A stretch of DNA of 64,000 bases from Bibersteinia trehalosi (GTDB taxonomy: Bacteria > Pseudomonadota > Gammaproteobacteria > Enterobacterales > Pasteurellaceae): the NCBI RefSeq assembly GCF_004346205.1, contig NZ_SMAM01000002.1:279505-343504 (forward strand). The letters are read 5' to 3'. This document shows, piece by piece, positions 10,278 to 21,082 of the stretch; positions within the stretch are counted from its first letter, which is position 1; each line of letters begins with the position of its first letter. The notes under the pieces are model-generated. The model saw only the letters and a list, made by a program, of their open reading frames with translations. It did no database searches and was not told the DNA's origin. Made by a program: the position numbers and the translations under genes.

Positions 10278-10592
10278 TTAAACTGTTTTCGTCGCTTTAG
10301 GTAAGCTGATTTTTTTCTCTTCACTTTGACGATATAGTACCAAAATATGCCCGATAGTTTGAACTTCGGTGGCTTTGGTTTCACGCACAATCGCCTGAAT
10401 AATAAGCTGTTTGGTCTCGCGATCTGCACCTGCAATTTTCACTTTAATTAATTCATGATGATTTAGCGCATTCTCTATTTCAGCTAGCACGCCTTCCGTT
10501 AAGCCATTGCCGCCAAGCATCACAACAGGACTCAGGTGGTGCGCTAAACCTTTTAAAAATTGTCTTTGTTTCGTGGTTAAAGTCATGGACAT
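10278..10592 (-). CDS. yhbY: Ribosome assembly RNA-binding protein YhbY (CRM domain)
   Basis: YhbY is a small RNA-binding protein associated with pre-50S ribosomal subunits. The whole 104 aa is one CRM domain: TTKQRQFLKGLAHHL, the GNxG loop in MLGGNGLTEGV, and IKVKIAGADRETKQ all read like the E. coli protein, ending KKISLPKATKTV. Start choice between Met1 and Met3 is open. It is monocistronic, closed by the terminator just downstream. Confidence 0.94.
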   Translation of the reverse strand: MSMTLTTKQRQFLKGLAHHLSPVVMLGGNGLTEGVLAEIENALNHHELIKVKIAGADRETKQLIIQAIVRETKATEVQTIGHILVLYRQSEEKKISLPKATKTV

Positions 10593-10715
10593 TGAATTGC
10601 CTTTCTAAAAATAAGTAAAAAACGTGCTCAAAATAGCACAAACTGCAAAGTTTTTAAAGTCGGAATTGGTTGTGCTAAAATGCCGAAATTTGATTTTCAA
10701 CTCAAAGGAAAGCCT

Positions 10716-11471
10716 ATGCCAAGCTTAAGTGTAGCGATGATCGTCAAAAATGAATCGCAAGATCTCGCAGCCTGTTTAGAAACCGTCAAAGACTGGGTAG
10801 ATGAAATCGTCATTTTAGACAGTGGAAGCACGGATAGCACCAAACAAATCGCCCTAGAATATGGGGCAAAATTTTACGAGAACCTCGATTGGCAAGGATT
10901 TGGCAAACAACGCCAATTGGCTCAGCAATATGTTACGAGTGACTATGTACTATGGTTGGATGCAGATGAGCGAGTAACGCCAGAATTGAAACAGTCTATT
11001 TTACGTGCTGTACAGGAAAATAAAGCAGATAGCGTGTATCAGCTTGCCCGCTTAAGTGAAATTTTTGGGCGACAAATTCGCCATTCTGGTTGGTATCCAG
11101 ATTATGTTGTGCGCCTTTACCCAACGAAATTAGCAAAATATGGCGATGAATTAGTGCATGAGAAAGTGCATTATCCTGCTGGCACAAAAGTAATAAAATT
11201 AAGTGGCGATTTACTGCATTTCACTTATAAAGATATTCACCATTATTTGGTGAAATCAGCAAGTTATGCCAAAGCATGGGCAATGCAACGTGCATCTCAA
11301 GGAAAAAAAGCATCAATTGGGCAAGGTATCAGCCATGCACTTAGCTGTTTTTTCAAAATGTATATTTTAAAGGCGGGTTTTTTAGATGGAAAACAAGGCT
11401 TGTTACTCGCTATTTTATCGGCACACTCCACTTTCGTGAAATATGCCGATTTATGGGATAGAACCCGTTAA
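10716..11471 (+). CDS. Family 2 glycosyltransferase, LOS inner-core type (LgtF/WaaE-like)
   Basis: A 251-aa GT-A glycosyltransferase. The nucleotide-sugar region [18 protein letters not shown] and [14 protein letters not shown] is followed by the metal-binding [11 protein letters not shown], then the family stretch [15 protein letters not shown]. Proteins of this shape (LgtF of Haemophilus, WaaE/KdtX of enterics) add a glucose to heptose I of the LPS core. I start it at the ATG at 10716, preceded by AAAGGAAAG; the open frame extends 12 codons further without a ribosome site. It is convergent with a heptosyltransferase-like gene, with the ends overlapping by 4 bases, which fits a role in lipooligosaccharide core synthesis. 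The exact acceptor is inferred only. Confidence 0.8.
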   Translation: MPSLSVAMIVKNESQDLAACLETVKDWVDEIVILDSGSTDSTKQIALEYGAKFYENLDWQGFGKQRQLAQQYVTSDYVLWLDADERVTPELKQSILRAVQENKADSVYQLARLSEIFGRQIRHSGWYPDYVVRLYPTKLAKYGDELVHEKVHYPAGTKVIKLSGDLLHFTYKDIHHYLVKSASYAKAWAMQRASQGKKASIGQGISHALSCFFKMYILKAGFLDGKQGLLLAILSAHSTFVKYADLWDRTR

Positions 11472-12484
11472 GCTCGCCACATTTTTTCGACAAATGGCAC
11501 AATCTCACGCAAAGCAAGGCTAATATCAATCAGGGTTAGATTCTTCTCCGTTGCTTTACCCGTTGGCGGACAAAAGGCAATATGTTTGTCTGCCTGATTG
11601 ATCGGTCGCCAGCGGCGAGGTATTGCCGATAGGCGGCTTGGGTAAAAACCTACGGTTGGCACATTTAATGCCCCAGAAATGTGCAACGGTCCTGTTGAGC
11701 CTGCAATAAAAAGATCCGCACAGGCTAAAGCCAGAGCAAAATCCCCTAAGCCATTATTTTTAGCATAAATAGCTACATTAGGTAAGGCTATCATTTCTGC
11801 AAGCTTTGTTGCATTCTCTGCCTCATTTAAGCTTCCTGCCGTCAAAATTACTTGGCAATCCACTTCTGCCCGAATACCTTGCACTAATTGCGCATATTGC
11901 GCTAACGATAAATTAGTCGCTGATCCACCTGTACCACTATGCACAAATAGCCATTTCTTGCATTCATCAAGCCCTAAACAAGCGCTCAATTCCGTCCGTT
12001 TTTTTGCGATTTGCTCAGACGAAAAGGCAAGATAAGGCTCTTTCGGCTCAACCACTGCATAAGCGTGATCGGATAAGAAACGACGTGCCAATTCTAAATT
12101 GTATTCAAATTCCGCCTTTTCAGAACGAGAACGGCGCTGAGTTAGACGTTGATTGTAGAGAAACTGAAATAGTTTTGTTGCAGGGGCTAAGCGATATTTA
12201 ATTCCACTTTGCCAAGTGAGTTTAGCGTTATACCAATCAGAGACAAAAGTGATACTTGCAGAAAATCCACCGTTTTTAACCGCTTGTAAAGTCTGCTCAT
12301 CTTTATTATCAATGATAATATGATCAATTGAAGGGCAAAGTTTAGCAAGTTCAGCCGTATATTGGGGGACAAGTGCCGTAATTTCTAAGTCTGGCGCGGA
12401 TTGCTTAAGCATCGCGAAGGCGGGGAAACAGAGCATGAAATCGCCGATTTTATCATTTCGAATAACAAGCAATTTTTTGGTCAT
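11468..12484 (-). CDS. Family 9 glycosyltransferase (LPS heptosyltransferase-like)
   Basis: A 338-aa GT-B protein of the ADP-heptose transferase family. The N-terminus [19 protein letters not shown] is typical, and the donor-binding part contains [12 protein letters not shown] and [23 protein letters not shown], including the conserved TGPxH. It probably adds a heptose to the LOS core, but I cannot tell whether it corresponds to heptosyltransferase I, II or III (WaaC, WaaF, WaaQ or OpsX). It faces the family 2 glycosyltransferase and overlaps its stop by 4 bases. The start at 12484 has weak ribosome-site support. Confidence 0.82.
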   Translation of the reverse strand: MTKKLLVIRNDKIGDFMLCFPAFAMLKQSAPDLEITALVPQYTAELAKLCPSIDHIIIDNKDEQTLQAVKNGGFSASITFVSDWYNAKLTWQSGIKYRLAPATKLFQFLYNQRLTQRRSRSEKAEFEYNLELARRFLSDHAYAVVEPKEPYLAFSSEQIAKKRTELSACLGLDECKKWLFVHSGTGGSATNLSLAQYAQLVQGIRAEVDCQVILTAGSLNEAENATKLAEMIALPNVAIYAKNNGLGDFALALACADLFIAGSTGPLHISGALNVPTVGFYPSRLSAIPRRWRPINQADKHIAFCPPTGKATEKNLTLIDISLALREIVPFVEKMWRA

Positions 12485-12575
12485 TATAGAAATTCCTATT
12501 TAGTCGCAAAATGATCAGCATTCTAATCATTAAAGCCCAAGCATTCCATTATTTTTCAGATGAAAAGTTGCTTGA

Positions 12576-13982
<1,407 letters not shown>

Positions 13983-14011
13983 TTTATCTTGCTATCTTAA
14001 GGACGCAATAA

Positions 14012-14084
14012 TGATCTGACCCCAAAAAGTTAGATTCATTTAATTCAAGGACTGAGTTCTGTACGCCACAGGACTTAGTCCTTT
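14012..14084 (-). pseudogene. Relic 3' end of an IS3-family (IS150-group) transposase with terminal inverted repeat
   Basis: On the minus strand 14084-14040 encodes KGLSPVAYRTQSLN then a stop, the usual C-terminus of IS150-group OrfB transposases (KGLSPVQYRTQS). About 30 bases later the element ends at 14012 with TCTAACTTTTTGGGGTCA then GATCA, the type of terminal repeat that group has. Upstream of the KGLSP codons there is a stop and no further transposase, so only this stub remains. The same bases form the argG terminator. Confidence 0.72.
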
Positions 14085-14090
14085 TTATTT
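14047..14090 (+). terminator. argG terminator formed by the IS remnant
   Basis: AAGGACTGAGTTCTGT (14047-14062) pairs with ACAGGACTTAGTCCTT (14067-14082) as a 16-bp stem with two G-U pairs and a short loop ACGC, followed by TTTATTTTT. This is a strong rho-independent terminator 65 bases after argG. Confidence 0.82.
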
Positions 14091-14184
14091 TTGTAAAAAA
14101 TCGGCAAAAAGCTACCGCTTGCTTTCTTATCATCAAAAATTTATTCCGTATTCCTTTTCTGCATAAAAAAGTTTTTACCTACAC

Positions 14185-14212
14185 TTGACATAGAGTTCTA
14201 GACGTCTAGAAT
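14185..14212 (+). promoter_or_regulatory. metNIQ promoter
   Basis: TTGACA at 14185-14190 and TAGAAT at 14207-14212 are separated by 16 bases, a near-consensus sigma-70 promoter 39 bases before metN. Confidence 0.75.
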
Positions 14213-14215
14213 GCT
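14192..14215. promoter_or_regulatory. Three tandem MetJ boxes
   Basis: Three adjoining 8-mers AGAGTTCT, AGACGTCT and AGAATGCT fit the met-box consensus AGACGTCT, the middle one perfectly. MetJ bound with S-adenosylmethionine needs at least two tandem boxes. They fill the spacer and -10 region, so bound MetJ would block RNA polymerase. Confidence 0.88.
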
Positions 14216-14250
14216 ATGCTAATTTTCTAAAATAGTACGGATAATAATTT

Positions 14251-15285
14251 ATGATTGAGCTGAAACAGATCAGCAAACAATTTGAGGTCAAAGGGCAAAA
14301 AATCACAGCCCTAGATAATGTTAATTTAACCGTTCCCCAAGGCACAATTTATGGGGTTATCGGTTCATCTGGTGCAGGTAAGAGCACCCTTATTCGCTGT
14401 GTAAATCTGCTAGAGCGTCCAACTATTGGGCAAGTGATTGTTAATGGGCAGGATTTAACTACGCTCAGCGAAAAAGAATTAATTGTCGCTCGCCGCCAAA
14501 TCGCAATGATTTTCCAGCATTTTAATTTACTCTCTTCACGCACTGTCTTTGACAATGTCGCATTGCCATTAGAACTCAGCAATGAGCCCAAAGATAAAAT
14601 CAAGAAGAAGGTTACTGAGCTATTGGAATTGGTCGGTCTTGCTGATAAACATCTTGCTTATCCAAGTAACCTTTCTGGCGGACAAAAGCAGCGCGTGGCA
14701 ATCGCCCGCGCGTTAGCAAGCGATCCACAAGTATTATTATGCGATGAAGCTACCAGTGCATTAGACCCTGCAACGACTAAATCTATTTTACAATTGCTCA
14801 AAGAGATCAATAAGCGTCTTGGTTTAACCATTTTGTTGATTACCCATGAAATGGATGTGGTAAAAAAAATCTGTGATCGCGTTGCTGTCATTGATAAAGG
14901 TCGTTTAGTCGAAACAGGCACCGTAAGTGAAATTTTTGCTAATCCAAAAACTGAATTGGCTCAAGAATTTATTCAATCAACTTTCCATTTTGAATTACCT
15001 GAAGAATATACCGAGCAACTTTCAAATTCGCCAACAGCAAATAGTAAACCGATCATCAAATTTGAGTTTACCGGCAACTCAGTTGATGCGCCATTACTGT
15101 CACATGCCTCTAAAAAATTTGGTATTGATTTCAGTATTTTGATGTCACAAATTGACTACGCTGGTGGCGTAAAATTCGGTTTTGTGGTTGCAGAAGTTGA
15201 GGGCGAAGCAGAAAAAATCGATGAAGCTCGTTTTTACTTAATTGATAATAATGTCAAAGTGGAGGTACTTGGCTATGTTGGATAG
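14251..15285 (+). CDS. metN: Methionine ABC transporter ATP-binding protein MetN
   Basis: MetN (344 aa) powers uptake of D/L-methionine. Walker A is GSSGAGKST near residue 38, the ABC signature is LSGGQKQR, and Walker B is [13 protein letters not shown]. The C-terminal 100 residues are the NIL/ACT-like domain that binds methionine and inhibits the transporter when the cell is replete. The gene is first in the metNIQ operon and its 3' end overlaps metI by 11 bases. The MetJ boxes upstream predict repression by S-adenosylmethionine. Confidence 0.96.
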   Translation: MIELKQISKQFEVKGQKITALDNVNLTVPQGTIYGVIGSSGAGKSTLIRCVNLLERPTIGQVIVNGQDLTTLSEKELIVARRQIAMIFQHFNLLSSRTVFDNVALPLELSNEPKDKIKKKVTELLELVGLADKHLAYPSNLSGGQKQRVAIARALASDPQVLLCDEATSALDPATTKSILQLLKEINKRLGLTILLITHEMDVVKKICDRVAVIDKGRLVETGTVSEIFANPKTELAQEFIQSTFHFELPEEYTEQLSNSPTANSKPIIKFEFTGNSVDAPLLSHASKKFGIDFSILMSQIDYAGGVKFGFVVAEVEGEAEKIDEARFYLIDNNVKVEVLGYVG

Positions 15286-15964
15286 TATCATCAACGCAAT
15301 TAATACCCAGCTAACCCCAACAATTTGGGAATTGCTTGGGCGTTCAACTTACGAAACCATCTATATGAGCCTTGTCGCTACTGCTTTCGCGGTATTATTT
15401 GGTCTGCCCCTAGGCGTATTGACCTTTATTACCGAAAAGGGGGAGATTTTAGAAAATAAATTACTCAACCGCATTTTGAATATTTTCATTAATGTAGGAC
15501 GCTCTATTCCATTTATTATTCTCTTATTATTATTAATGGATACTACCCGTGCACTGGTTGGCACAACTATTGGTACAACCGCATCAATTATTCCATTAAG
15601 CGCATCCGCATTGCCATTTTTTGCACGTTTAACAGCCAATGCGCTATCAGAAACGCCAAAAGGGCTGACTGAAGCTGCTAAAGCTATGGGCGCAACAAAT
15701 TGGCAAGTCATTACCAAATTCTACTTACCAGAGGCTAAAACCGCGCTCATTAAAGCAATCACACTCACCTTAGTCGGTGTAATTGGCTATTCAGCTATGG
15801 CTGGTACACAAGGCGGAGGCGGCTTAGGAAATACTGCAATTTCTTACGGTGTCCATCGTAATATGGAAGCCGTAAAATGGGTGGCAACGATTATTATTGT
15901 TGCACTCGTGATGTTATCGGAAAAATACGGTAACAAAATCGCCGATCGCAATGATCACCGTTAA
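15275..15964 (+). CDS. metI: Methionine ABC transporter permease MetI
   Basis: MetI is the inner-membrane channel of the methionine importer. It has about five hydrophobic segments, and the permease EAA-type loop that contacts MetN reads [23 protein letters not shown] start at the ATG at 15275 ([10 protein letters not shown], 229 aa) because GGAGGT lies 8 bases upstream; it overlaps the end of metN, so the two are translationally coupled. The longer open frame begins inside metN and lacks a ribosome site. Confidence 0.95.
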   Translation: MLDSIINAINTQLTPTIWELLGRSTYETIYMSLVATAFAVLFGLPLGVLTFITEKGEILENKLLNRILNIFINVGRSIPFIILLLLLMDTTRALVGTTIGTTASIIPLSASALPFFARLTANALSETPKGLTEAAKAMGATNWQVITKFYLPEAKTALIKAITLTLVGVIGYSAMAGTQGGGGLGNTAISYGVHRNMEAVKWVATIIIVALVMLSEKYGNKIADRNDHR

Positions 15965-15992
15965 TATAAATCCACTCTTAAGAGGACTGTTT

Positions 15993-16820
15993 ATGAGTTT
16001 CAAAAAATTACTAGGCTTAGCCATTGTTTCAGCGCTTGCTTTAACAGGCTGCAAAGAAGAGAAAAAAGCAGAAGCAGCACCTGCTGCACCAGCAGTAACA
16101 CAAAAAATCAAAGTAGGGGTAATGGCAGGGCCTGAACATAGCGTGGCTGAAGTTGCGGCCATTATTGCTAAAGAAAAATATGGTTTAGACGTTGAATTTG
16201 TTTTATTCAATGACTACGCATTGCCAAACACCGCCACCAGCAATGGTGATTTAGATGCAAATGCATTCCAACACAAGCCGTATTTAGATAAAGATAGCGA
16301 TGCTAAAGGCTTAAAAAATCTTGTGCTCGTAGGTAATACTTTCGTTTATCCATTAGCGGGTTATTCGAAAAAAATCAAAAACGTCAGTGAATTAGCGGAT
16401 GGCGCAACAGTTGCAGTACCAAATGATCCAAGCAATCTTGCGCGTGCATTAATCTTGTTAGAAAAACAAGGTTTAATCAAATTAAAAGACAATACTAACC
16501 TCTTCTCTACTTCATTAGATATTGTTGAAAATCCAAAAAACATCAAAATCCAAGAAGTGGATACCTCTGTTGCCGCTCGTGCATTAGATGATGTGGATTT
16601 AGCAGTGGTAAACAATACTTATGCAGGTCAAGTCGGTTTAAGTGCTAATGATGGTGTTTTTGTAGAAGATAAAGATTCTCCATATGTGAACATCATTGTA
16701 GCTCGTGATAACAATAAAGATAGCGAAGCCGTACAAAACTTTGTCAAAGCCTACCAAACTGAAGAAGTGTTCCAAGAAGCGCAAAAACACTTTAAAGATG
16801 GTGTAGTGAAAGGCTGGTAA
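15993..16820 (+). CDS. metQ: Methionine-binding lipoprotein MetQ (first copy)
   Basis: A 275-aa periplasmic substrate-binding lipoprotein of the NlpA/MetQ family. The signal peptide ends in the lipobox LALTGC, so Cys19 is lipidated. The mature protein has the family features KVGVMAGPEHSVAE, NGDLDANAFQHKPYL and ALDDVDLAVVNNTYA. The start at 15993 has AAGAGGA 7 bases upstream. It follows metI by 28 bases. A second, closely related metQ lies 100 bases downstream. Confidence 0.94.
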   Translation: MSFKKLLGLAIVSALALTGCKEEKKAEAAPAAPAVTQKIKVGVMAGPEHSVAEVAAIIAKEKYGLDVEFVLFNDYALPNTATSNGDLDANAFQHKPYLDKDSDAKGLKNLVLVGNTFVYPLAGYSKKIKNVSELADGATVAVPNDPSNLARALILLEKQGLIKLKDNTNLFSTSLDIVENPKNIKIQEVDTSVAARALDDVDLAVVNNTYAGQVGLSANDGVFVEDKDSPYVNIIVARDNNKDSEAVQNFVKAYQTEEVFQEAQKHFKDGVVKGW

Positions 16821-16839
16821 TCACATTTATCGAGTATCA

Positions 16840-16896
16840 AGCGGTCTAGTTTTTTTAGAATTTTGCAAAATTTTTGAAAAAAAGACCGCTATTTTT
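16840..16896 (+). terminator. Inverted uptake-signal hairpin between the two metQ genes
   Basis: AGCGGTCT near 16842 and AGACCGCT near 16883, extended by TTTTTT/AAAAAA, form a stem followed by ATTTTT. It probably acts as a partial terminator that lowers expression of the second metQ. Confidence 0.55.
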
Positions 16897-16920
16897 AATA
16901 CAAAAAACAAGGAACGTGAA

Positions 16921-17739
16921 ATGAACTTCAAAAAAATTCTCAGCATCGCTTTACTTTCAGCCTTAGCATTAACCGGCTGTAAAGAAGAACAAAAAGCAAA
17001 TGCAACTCAGCAAGACGTACGCAAATTAGTTGTTGGCGTAATGCAAGGCCCTGAAGCACAAGTAAATGAAGTTGCAGCCCGTATTGCGAAAGAAAAATAC
17101 AATCTCGAAGTAAAATTAGTCGAGTTTAACGAATATACTCAGCCTAATATTGCGCTCAATGCAGGTGATTTGGACATTAATGCTTTCCAATCTGGCCCAT
17201 TCTTAGAGCGTGAAATGCAAGAACGTGGCTACAAATTTGTGATTCAAGGCAATACCTTTGTCTTTCCAATCGCGGCTTACTCCAAGAAAATTCAAAATAT
17301 CGCAGCACTACCTGAAAATGCTAAAATCGCTATTTCAAATGAGTTAAGCACCGTAGGTCGTTCTCTTTTATTGTTACAGGCTAATGGCGTAATCAAATTA
17401 AAAGATCCAACAAATCTTTATTCAACTGAATTAGATATTGTTGAAAATCCGAAAAACGTGTCGATAACTCAAATTGATACCGCACTCCTCACCCGAGCAT
17501 TAGATGATGTGGATCTTGCTATTATCAATAATAACTATGCAGGGCAAGCGGGTTTAAATCCAGAAAAAGATGGCATTATCGTGGAAGCCAAAGATTCTCC
17601 TTACGTAAACTTAATTGTTTCTCGCGAAGACAATAAAGACAATCCGTTAATCCAAGATTACGTAAAAGCTTTCCAAACAGACGAAGTTTATCAAGAAGCA
17701 TTAAAACACTTCCCAGGTGGAATTGTAAAAGGTTGGTAA
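16921..17739 (+). CDS. metQ: Methionine-binding lipoprotein MetQ (second copy)
   Basis: A 272-aa paralogue of the preceding gene. The lipobox is again LALTGC and the two proteins align along their length (LVVGVMQGPEAQVNEVA, NAGDLDINAFQSGPFL, LDIVENPKN, RALDDVDLAIINNNYAGQAGL). Differences concentrate around ligand-lining positions such as QSGPFLEREM versus QHKPYLDKDS, so the copies may prefer different ligands, for example methionine versus a derivative. AAGGAACGTGAA precedes the start. It shares the metN promoter unless there is an unseen internal one. Confidence 0.92.
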   Translation: MNFKKILSIALLSALALTGCKEEQKANATQQDVRKLVVGVMQGPEAQVNEVAARIAKEKYNLEVKLVEFNEYTQPNIALNAGDLDINAFQSGPFLEREMQERGYKFVIQGNTFVFPIAAYSKKIQNIAALPENAKIAISNELSTVGRSLLLLQANGVIKLKDPTNLYSTELDIVENPKNVSITQIDTALLTRALDDVDLAIINNNYAGQAGLNPEKDGIIVEAKDSPYVNLIVSREDNKDNPLIQDYVKAFQTDEVYQEALKHFPGGIVKGW

Positions 17740-17745
17740 AATATA

Positions 17746-17766
17746 TCCCCCGCAAGGGGGATTTTA
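17746..17766 (+). terminator. Terminator of the metNIQQ operon
   Basis: TCCCCC-GCAA-GGGGGA hairpin followed by TTTTA, directly after the second metQ stop. Confidence 0.75.
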
Positions 17767-17780
17767 TATTTCCCTCAATT

Positions 17781-17788
17781 GGTATAAT
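17781..17788 (+). promoter_or_regulatory. Extended -10 promoter for the downstream glycosyltransferase
   Basis: TGGTATAAT (TGn plus a consensus -10) lies 29 bases before the ATG at 17817. No clear -35 is visible, as is usual for extended -10 promoters. Confidence 0.5.
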
Positions 17789-17816
17789 CAATATATATTT
17801 TTCTTATTTTCTCAAA

Positions 17817-18740
17817 ATGGCTGAAGCAACTCTAATCGCAAACAATTGCGATATCTCCTTTATTATTCCTGTTTATAATGCAGAACCTTTTCTCACTTCT
17901 TGTTTAAATAGTATTTTAGCAACTGACGTGGACAAAGAAATTATCATTATTGATGATGGCTCTAGTGATAATTCACTCGAGATTGCAGAAGCTTACGCAA
18001 AGCTACACGCCGAAATACGAATTATCCAGCAAGCTCATCAAGGTGTTTCAAGTGCGCGAAATCAGGGTATCAAACAGGCTAAAGGTCGTTATATCCAATT
18101 TGTCGATGCAGATGATCGTATTATCTATACACACTATTATGGTTTGATTCGCTTTTGTGACATGAGTGCTTGTGATATTTTAAGAGGCTTGGTCGTTGAA
18201 CAAGAGTTAGACAACACGATAGGATATCAACGAAAGCCAGAATCGCTCAACACGACTTACCCTGCAGCCTCTATTAATGGAGCACAATATTTTAGAGCAA
18301 TGCAGGAAAGCTGTGGCTTTACTTGTTGTTGGCTTGGTTTTTACCGTACTGAGTTTCTGCGCCAACATCAGATCTATTTTGATGAAAGAGTCAGTATTTC
18401 TGAAGATAACCTTTTTATGATCGACTGTTTCCTGATGCATGAAGTAAAAGTGCTGTATTTTCCAAACTATATTTATCTTTACCGTAGAAACGCGCAAAGT
18501 AGCACCTTGAAAAAAGATAATTTTGCAGGATTTCAAGACATTTTGACCGCTTGTAAGATCATGAAGCAAAAACAACAACGACTAGCAGCCTCTCCTGATA
18601 AAGCGGAGATGATCGAAAAAATGATTAATAGCACTTATCGCTATGCTTATGAAAAATTCTATCTCAATTTAAATCTTCAGCTTAAATTGGCGGCAAAAGC
18701 ACTATTCCAAGAACATAATGTCGCCATACCACAAGAATAA
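17817..18740 (+). CDS. Family 2 glycosyltransferase
   Basis: A 307-aa GT-A enzyme. The fold is clear from ISFIIPVYNAEPFLTSCL, IIIIDDGSSDNSLEIAE and the metal-binding QFVDADDRI, with a later acidic SEDNLFMID that often supplies the catalytic base. Such proteins transfer a hexose or hexosamine in LOS or capsule synthesis; the substrate cannot be read. I start at the ATG at 17817 (MAEATLIANN), since the 28 upstream codons cover the metQ terminator and the -10 box. Its ribosome site is weak. It is isolated from other sugar genes, and terminators lie on both sides. Confidence 0.8.
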   Translation: MAEATLIANNCDISFIIPVYNAEPFLTSCLNSILATDVDKEIIIIDDGSSDNSLEIAEAYAKLHAEIRIIQQAHQGVSSARNQGIKQAKGRYIQFVDADDRIIYTHYYGLIRFCDMSACDILRGLVVEQELDNTIGYQRKPESLNTTYPAASINGAQYFRAMQESCGFTCCWLGFYRTEFLRQHQIYFDERVSISEDNLFMIDCFLMHEVKVLYFPNYIYLYRRNAQSSTLKKDNFAGFQDILTACKIMKQKQQRLAASPDKAEMIEKMINSTYRYAYEKFYLNLNLQLKLAAKALFQEHNVAIPQE

Positions 18741-18748
18741 CGTAAAAC

Positions 18749-18775
18749 AAAAGCCAGATCATAGATCTGGCTTTT
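18749..18775. terminator. Bidirectional terminator between glycosyltransferase and aspA
   Basis: AAAAGCCAGATC and GATCTGGCTTTT form a perfect 12-bp stem around ATA, with T-tracts on both strands, between two convergent genes. Confidence 0.85.
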
Positions 18776-18788
18776 AACCCCAAGGCTT

Positions 18789-20213
18789 TTATTCCTCTTC
18801 AAAACGTTTGGCTTTATAAGTTGGGTGCATTAGGTTTTCAACGGAAAGAATATCATCTAGCTGCTCTTTTGTTAATAAACCTCGTTCTAACACGACTTCA
18901 CGCACGCCCTTGCCTGTTGTTGCACAGATTTTACCAACGATATCACCTTCATGGTGACCAATAAATGGATTGAGGTAGGTCACAATACCAATAGAGTTGA
19001 AGACAAAGTTTTCACAAATCTCTTTATTTACGGTAATGCCATCAATACATTTATCACGTAAGTTCACACATGCATTGGCAAGAATATCAATACTTTCAAA
19101 CATTGCTTGCCCAATCACAGGCTCCATCACATTTAATTGTAATTGCCCCGCTTCTGCTGCCATTGTGACAGTAATATCATTCCCCATTACTTTAAAGCAT
19201 ACTTGGTTCACAACTTCTGGAACTACAGGGTTTACTTTTGCTGGCATAATTGAAGAACCCGCTTGTAATTCTGGTAGGTTGATCTCATTTAAGCCTGCTC
19301 GTGGCCCAGAAGAGAGTAAACGTAAATCGTTACACACTTTAGATAACTTAACCGCAGTGCGTTTTAATGCACCATGCACCATAACATAAGCGCCACAGTC
19401 GGAGGTTGCTTCAATTAAGTTGCCAGCTAGAGTACAAGGTAATTGAGTCACTTCAGAGAGGTATTTTACCGCTAAAGGCGCATAGCCTTCAGGCGTATTT
19501 AGCCCGGTACCAATTGCTGTAGCACCTAAGTTTACTTCAAGCAGCAACTCTGCTGTGCGTTTTAAATTACGTACTTCCTCATCTAATAGAACTGAAAAAG
19601 CTTTAAACTCTTGCCCAACAGTCATAGGTACCGCATCTTGCAATTGGGTACGCCCCATTTTCAGCACATTAGCAAATTCATTTGCTTTATTTTCAAAACT
19701 TTGTTGCAAATATAAAATTTTTGAAATTAAGTGCATCACACTATTGTATACGGCAATGCGAAATCCTGTTGGATAAGCATCGTTAGTAGATTGGCTTGCA
19801 TTGACGTGATCCATAGGATCAAGAACGCTGTATTCACCTTTTTTATGGCCTAGAATTTCTAATGCTAGGTTAGCAATAACCTCGTTAGTATTCATATTGA
19901 CAGATGTTCCTGCTCCGCCTTGATAAATATCTGATGGGAACTGATCCATACAGCGTCCATTTACCAATACTTCATCACATGCCTGTACAATTGCTTTAGC
20001 AATTTTTTTCGGAATTGCCCCAAGTTCACCATTTGCTAACGCGGTCGCTTTTTTAACCATAACCATACCACGGACAAACTCAGGCACATCTGAAATGACA
20101 TTCTTAGAAATGTTAAAATTCTCAATCGCACGTAATGTGTGGATGCCCCAATAAACATCGTTTGGTACTTTACGTTCACCTAATAAATCAACTTCAATAC
20201 GATAGTCTTGCAT
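18789..20213 (-). CDS. aspA: Aspartate ammonia-lyase AspA
   Basis: AspA reversibly deaminates aspartate to fumarate and ammonia; in Pasteurellaceae it feeds fumarate respiration. The superfamily signature [11 protein letters not shown], which holds the catalytic serine loop, is near residue 318. The N-terminal [18 protein letters not shown] and substrate-binding [13 protein letters not shown] are also typical. It has the usual length, 474 aa. The ATG is preceded by an ideal AGGAGG 7 bases away. A CRP site is centred about 41.5 bases before the probable transcription start. Confidence 0.97.
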   Translation of the reverse strand: MQDYRIEVDLLGERKVPNDVYWGIHTLRAIENFNISKNVISDVPEFVRGMVMVKKATALANGELGAIPKKIAKAIVQACDEVLVNGRCMDQFPSDIYQGGAGTSVNMNTNEVIANLALEILGHKKGEYSVLDPMDHVNASQSTNDAYPTGFRIAVYNSVMHLISKILYLQQSFENKANEFANVLKMGRTQLQDAVPMTVGQEFKAFSVLLDEEVRNLKRTAELLLEVNLGATAIGTGLNTPEGYAPLAVKYLSEVTQLPCTLAGNLIEATSDCGAYVMVHGALKRTAVKLSKVCNDLRLLSSGPRAGLNEINLPELQAGSSIMPAKVNPVVPEVVNQVCFKVMGNDITVTMAAEAGQLQLNVMEPVIGQAMFESIDILANACVNLRDKCIDGITVNKEICENFVFNSIGIVTYLNPFIGHHEGDIVGKICATTGKGVREVVLERGLLTKEQLDDILSVENLMHPTYKAKRFEEE

Positions 20214-20251
20214 AACATGTCCTCCTAAGTAGAGATTTAAAATCTATTTAT

Positions 20252-20294
20252 ATGATAGCGAGGAAAAACAAAGAAAAATGTGATCTGGCTCATA
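20252..20294 (-). promoter_or_regulatory. CRP-dependent aspA promoter (class II geometry)
   Basis: A CRP site TGTGA-N6-TCATA lies at 20279-20294, and TATCAT on the minus strand at 20257-20252 can serve as -10. The site centre falls close to 41.5 bases upstream of the start predicted from that -10, the spacing for class II activation. A -35 is poor, as expected for such promoters. Confidence 0.6.
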
Positions 20295-20309
20295 TTTTCA
20301 AACGTAAAT

Positions 20310-20330
20310 AACCGATATAAATTATCGGTT
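20310..20330. promoter_or_regulatory. Palindrome upstream of aspA, possible operator
   Basis: AACCGATA and TATCGGTT are 8-bp inverted arms spaced by TAAAT. It lies in the 359-base aspA-dksA intergenic region, 15 bases beyond the CRP site. It could bind a dimeric regulator; no known consensus was recognised. The rest of this region, apart from a possible dksA promoter, holds nothing else I can identify. Confidence 0.35.
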
Positions 20331-20462
20331 CAGATTAGTTTTTTTTATGCAAATATGCGCTGTAACAGCAAGAGAATGGTTCAATTGCGTTAAAAAGCAT
20401 CAAGCCTGTGGAAAAAACTGCTGATTTCACCAGCAAAAAATCAGTAGCTTACTAAATTTTAT

Positions 20463-20491
20463 TTGCCAAATCATAAAACTTCTGCTATTTA
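20463..20491 (+). promoter_or_regulatory. Possible dksA promoter
   Basis: TTGCCA at 20463-20468 and TGCTATTTA, giving an extended but weak -10 at 20486-20491, are 17 bases apart. They lie about 80 bases before dksA. Confidence 0.35.
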
Positions 20492-20572
20492 TACGCGCTT
20501 TTGAATTACCCCTAAAAATAGAGCCTTTATTCTTAACAGGCTAGAAATACGATGAAAACAACAGGAGCAAAA

Positions 20573-21019
20573 ATGTCTGCGGCACAGCCTACTTCTCTCA
20601 GTTTATTAGCAATTGCAGGTGTCACACCTTATCAACCAAGTAAAGATGAAGATTATATGAGCGATGCTCAAATTGAGCATTTCCGTAAAATTCTAAAAGC
20701 GTGGCATGCGCAAATTATGGAAGAAGCACAGCGCACTAAAGCACAAATGCAAGATGATGTGACCAACTTTGCCGACCCTGCTGACCGAGCAACCCAAGAA
20801 GAAGAATTCAGTTTAGAGTTACGTAACCGAGATCGTGAACGTAAATTACTAAAACGCATTGAACAAACATTAATTAAGTTAGATTCTGGCGATTATGGCT
20901 ATTGCGATACCTGTGGGATTGAGATTGGCTTAAAACGCCTAGAAGCTCGCCCAACAGCAGAACTTTGCGTAGATTGCAAGACTCTTGCTGAAATCCGCGA
21001 AAAACAAATGGGCAGATAA
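20573..21019 (+). CDS. dksA: RNA polymerase-binding transcription factor DksA
   Basis: DksA inserts its coiled coil into the secondary channel of RNA polymerase and with ppGpp controls rRNA and amino acid promoters. The coiled coil spans about residues 30-105 and carries the tip [10 protein letters not shown]. The C4 zinc finger is CDTCGIEIG then [10 protein letters not shown] use the ATG at 20573 ([10 protein letters not shown], 148 aa) because AGGAGC precedes it; the in-frame ATG at 20552 has no ribosome site. The dksA-pcnB-folK order is shared with E. coli, minus gluQ. Confidence 0.95.
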   Translation: MSAAQPTSLSLLAIAGVTPYQPSKDEDYMSDAQIEHFRKILKAWHAQIMEEAQRTKAQMQDDVTNFADPADRATQEEEFSLELRNRDRERKLLKRIEQTLIKLDSGDYGYCDTCGIEIGLKRLEARPTAELCVDCKTLAEIREKQMGR

Positions 21020-21039
21020 CCAACATACATATAAAAAAT

Positions 21040-21064
21040 GGGCAATGAAATTCATTGCCCTTTC
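21040..21064 (+). terminator. Hairpin between dksA and pcnB
   Basis: GGGCAATGA and TCATTGCCC form a tight stem followed by TTTCTATT. It sits 23 bases before the proposed pcnB start and may attenuate read-through from dksA. Confidence 0.65.
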
Positions 21065-21082
21065 TATTGAACGAGGTGAGTT

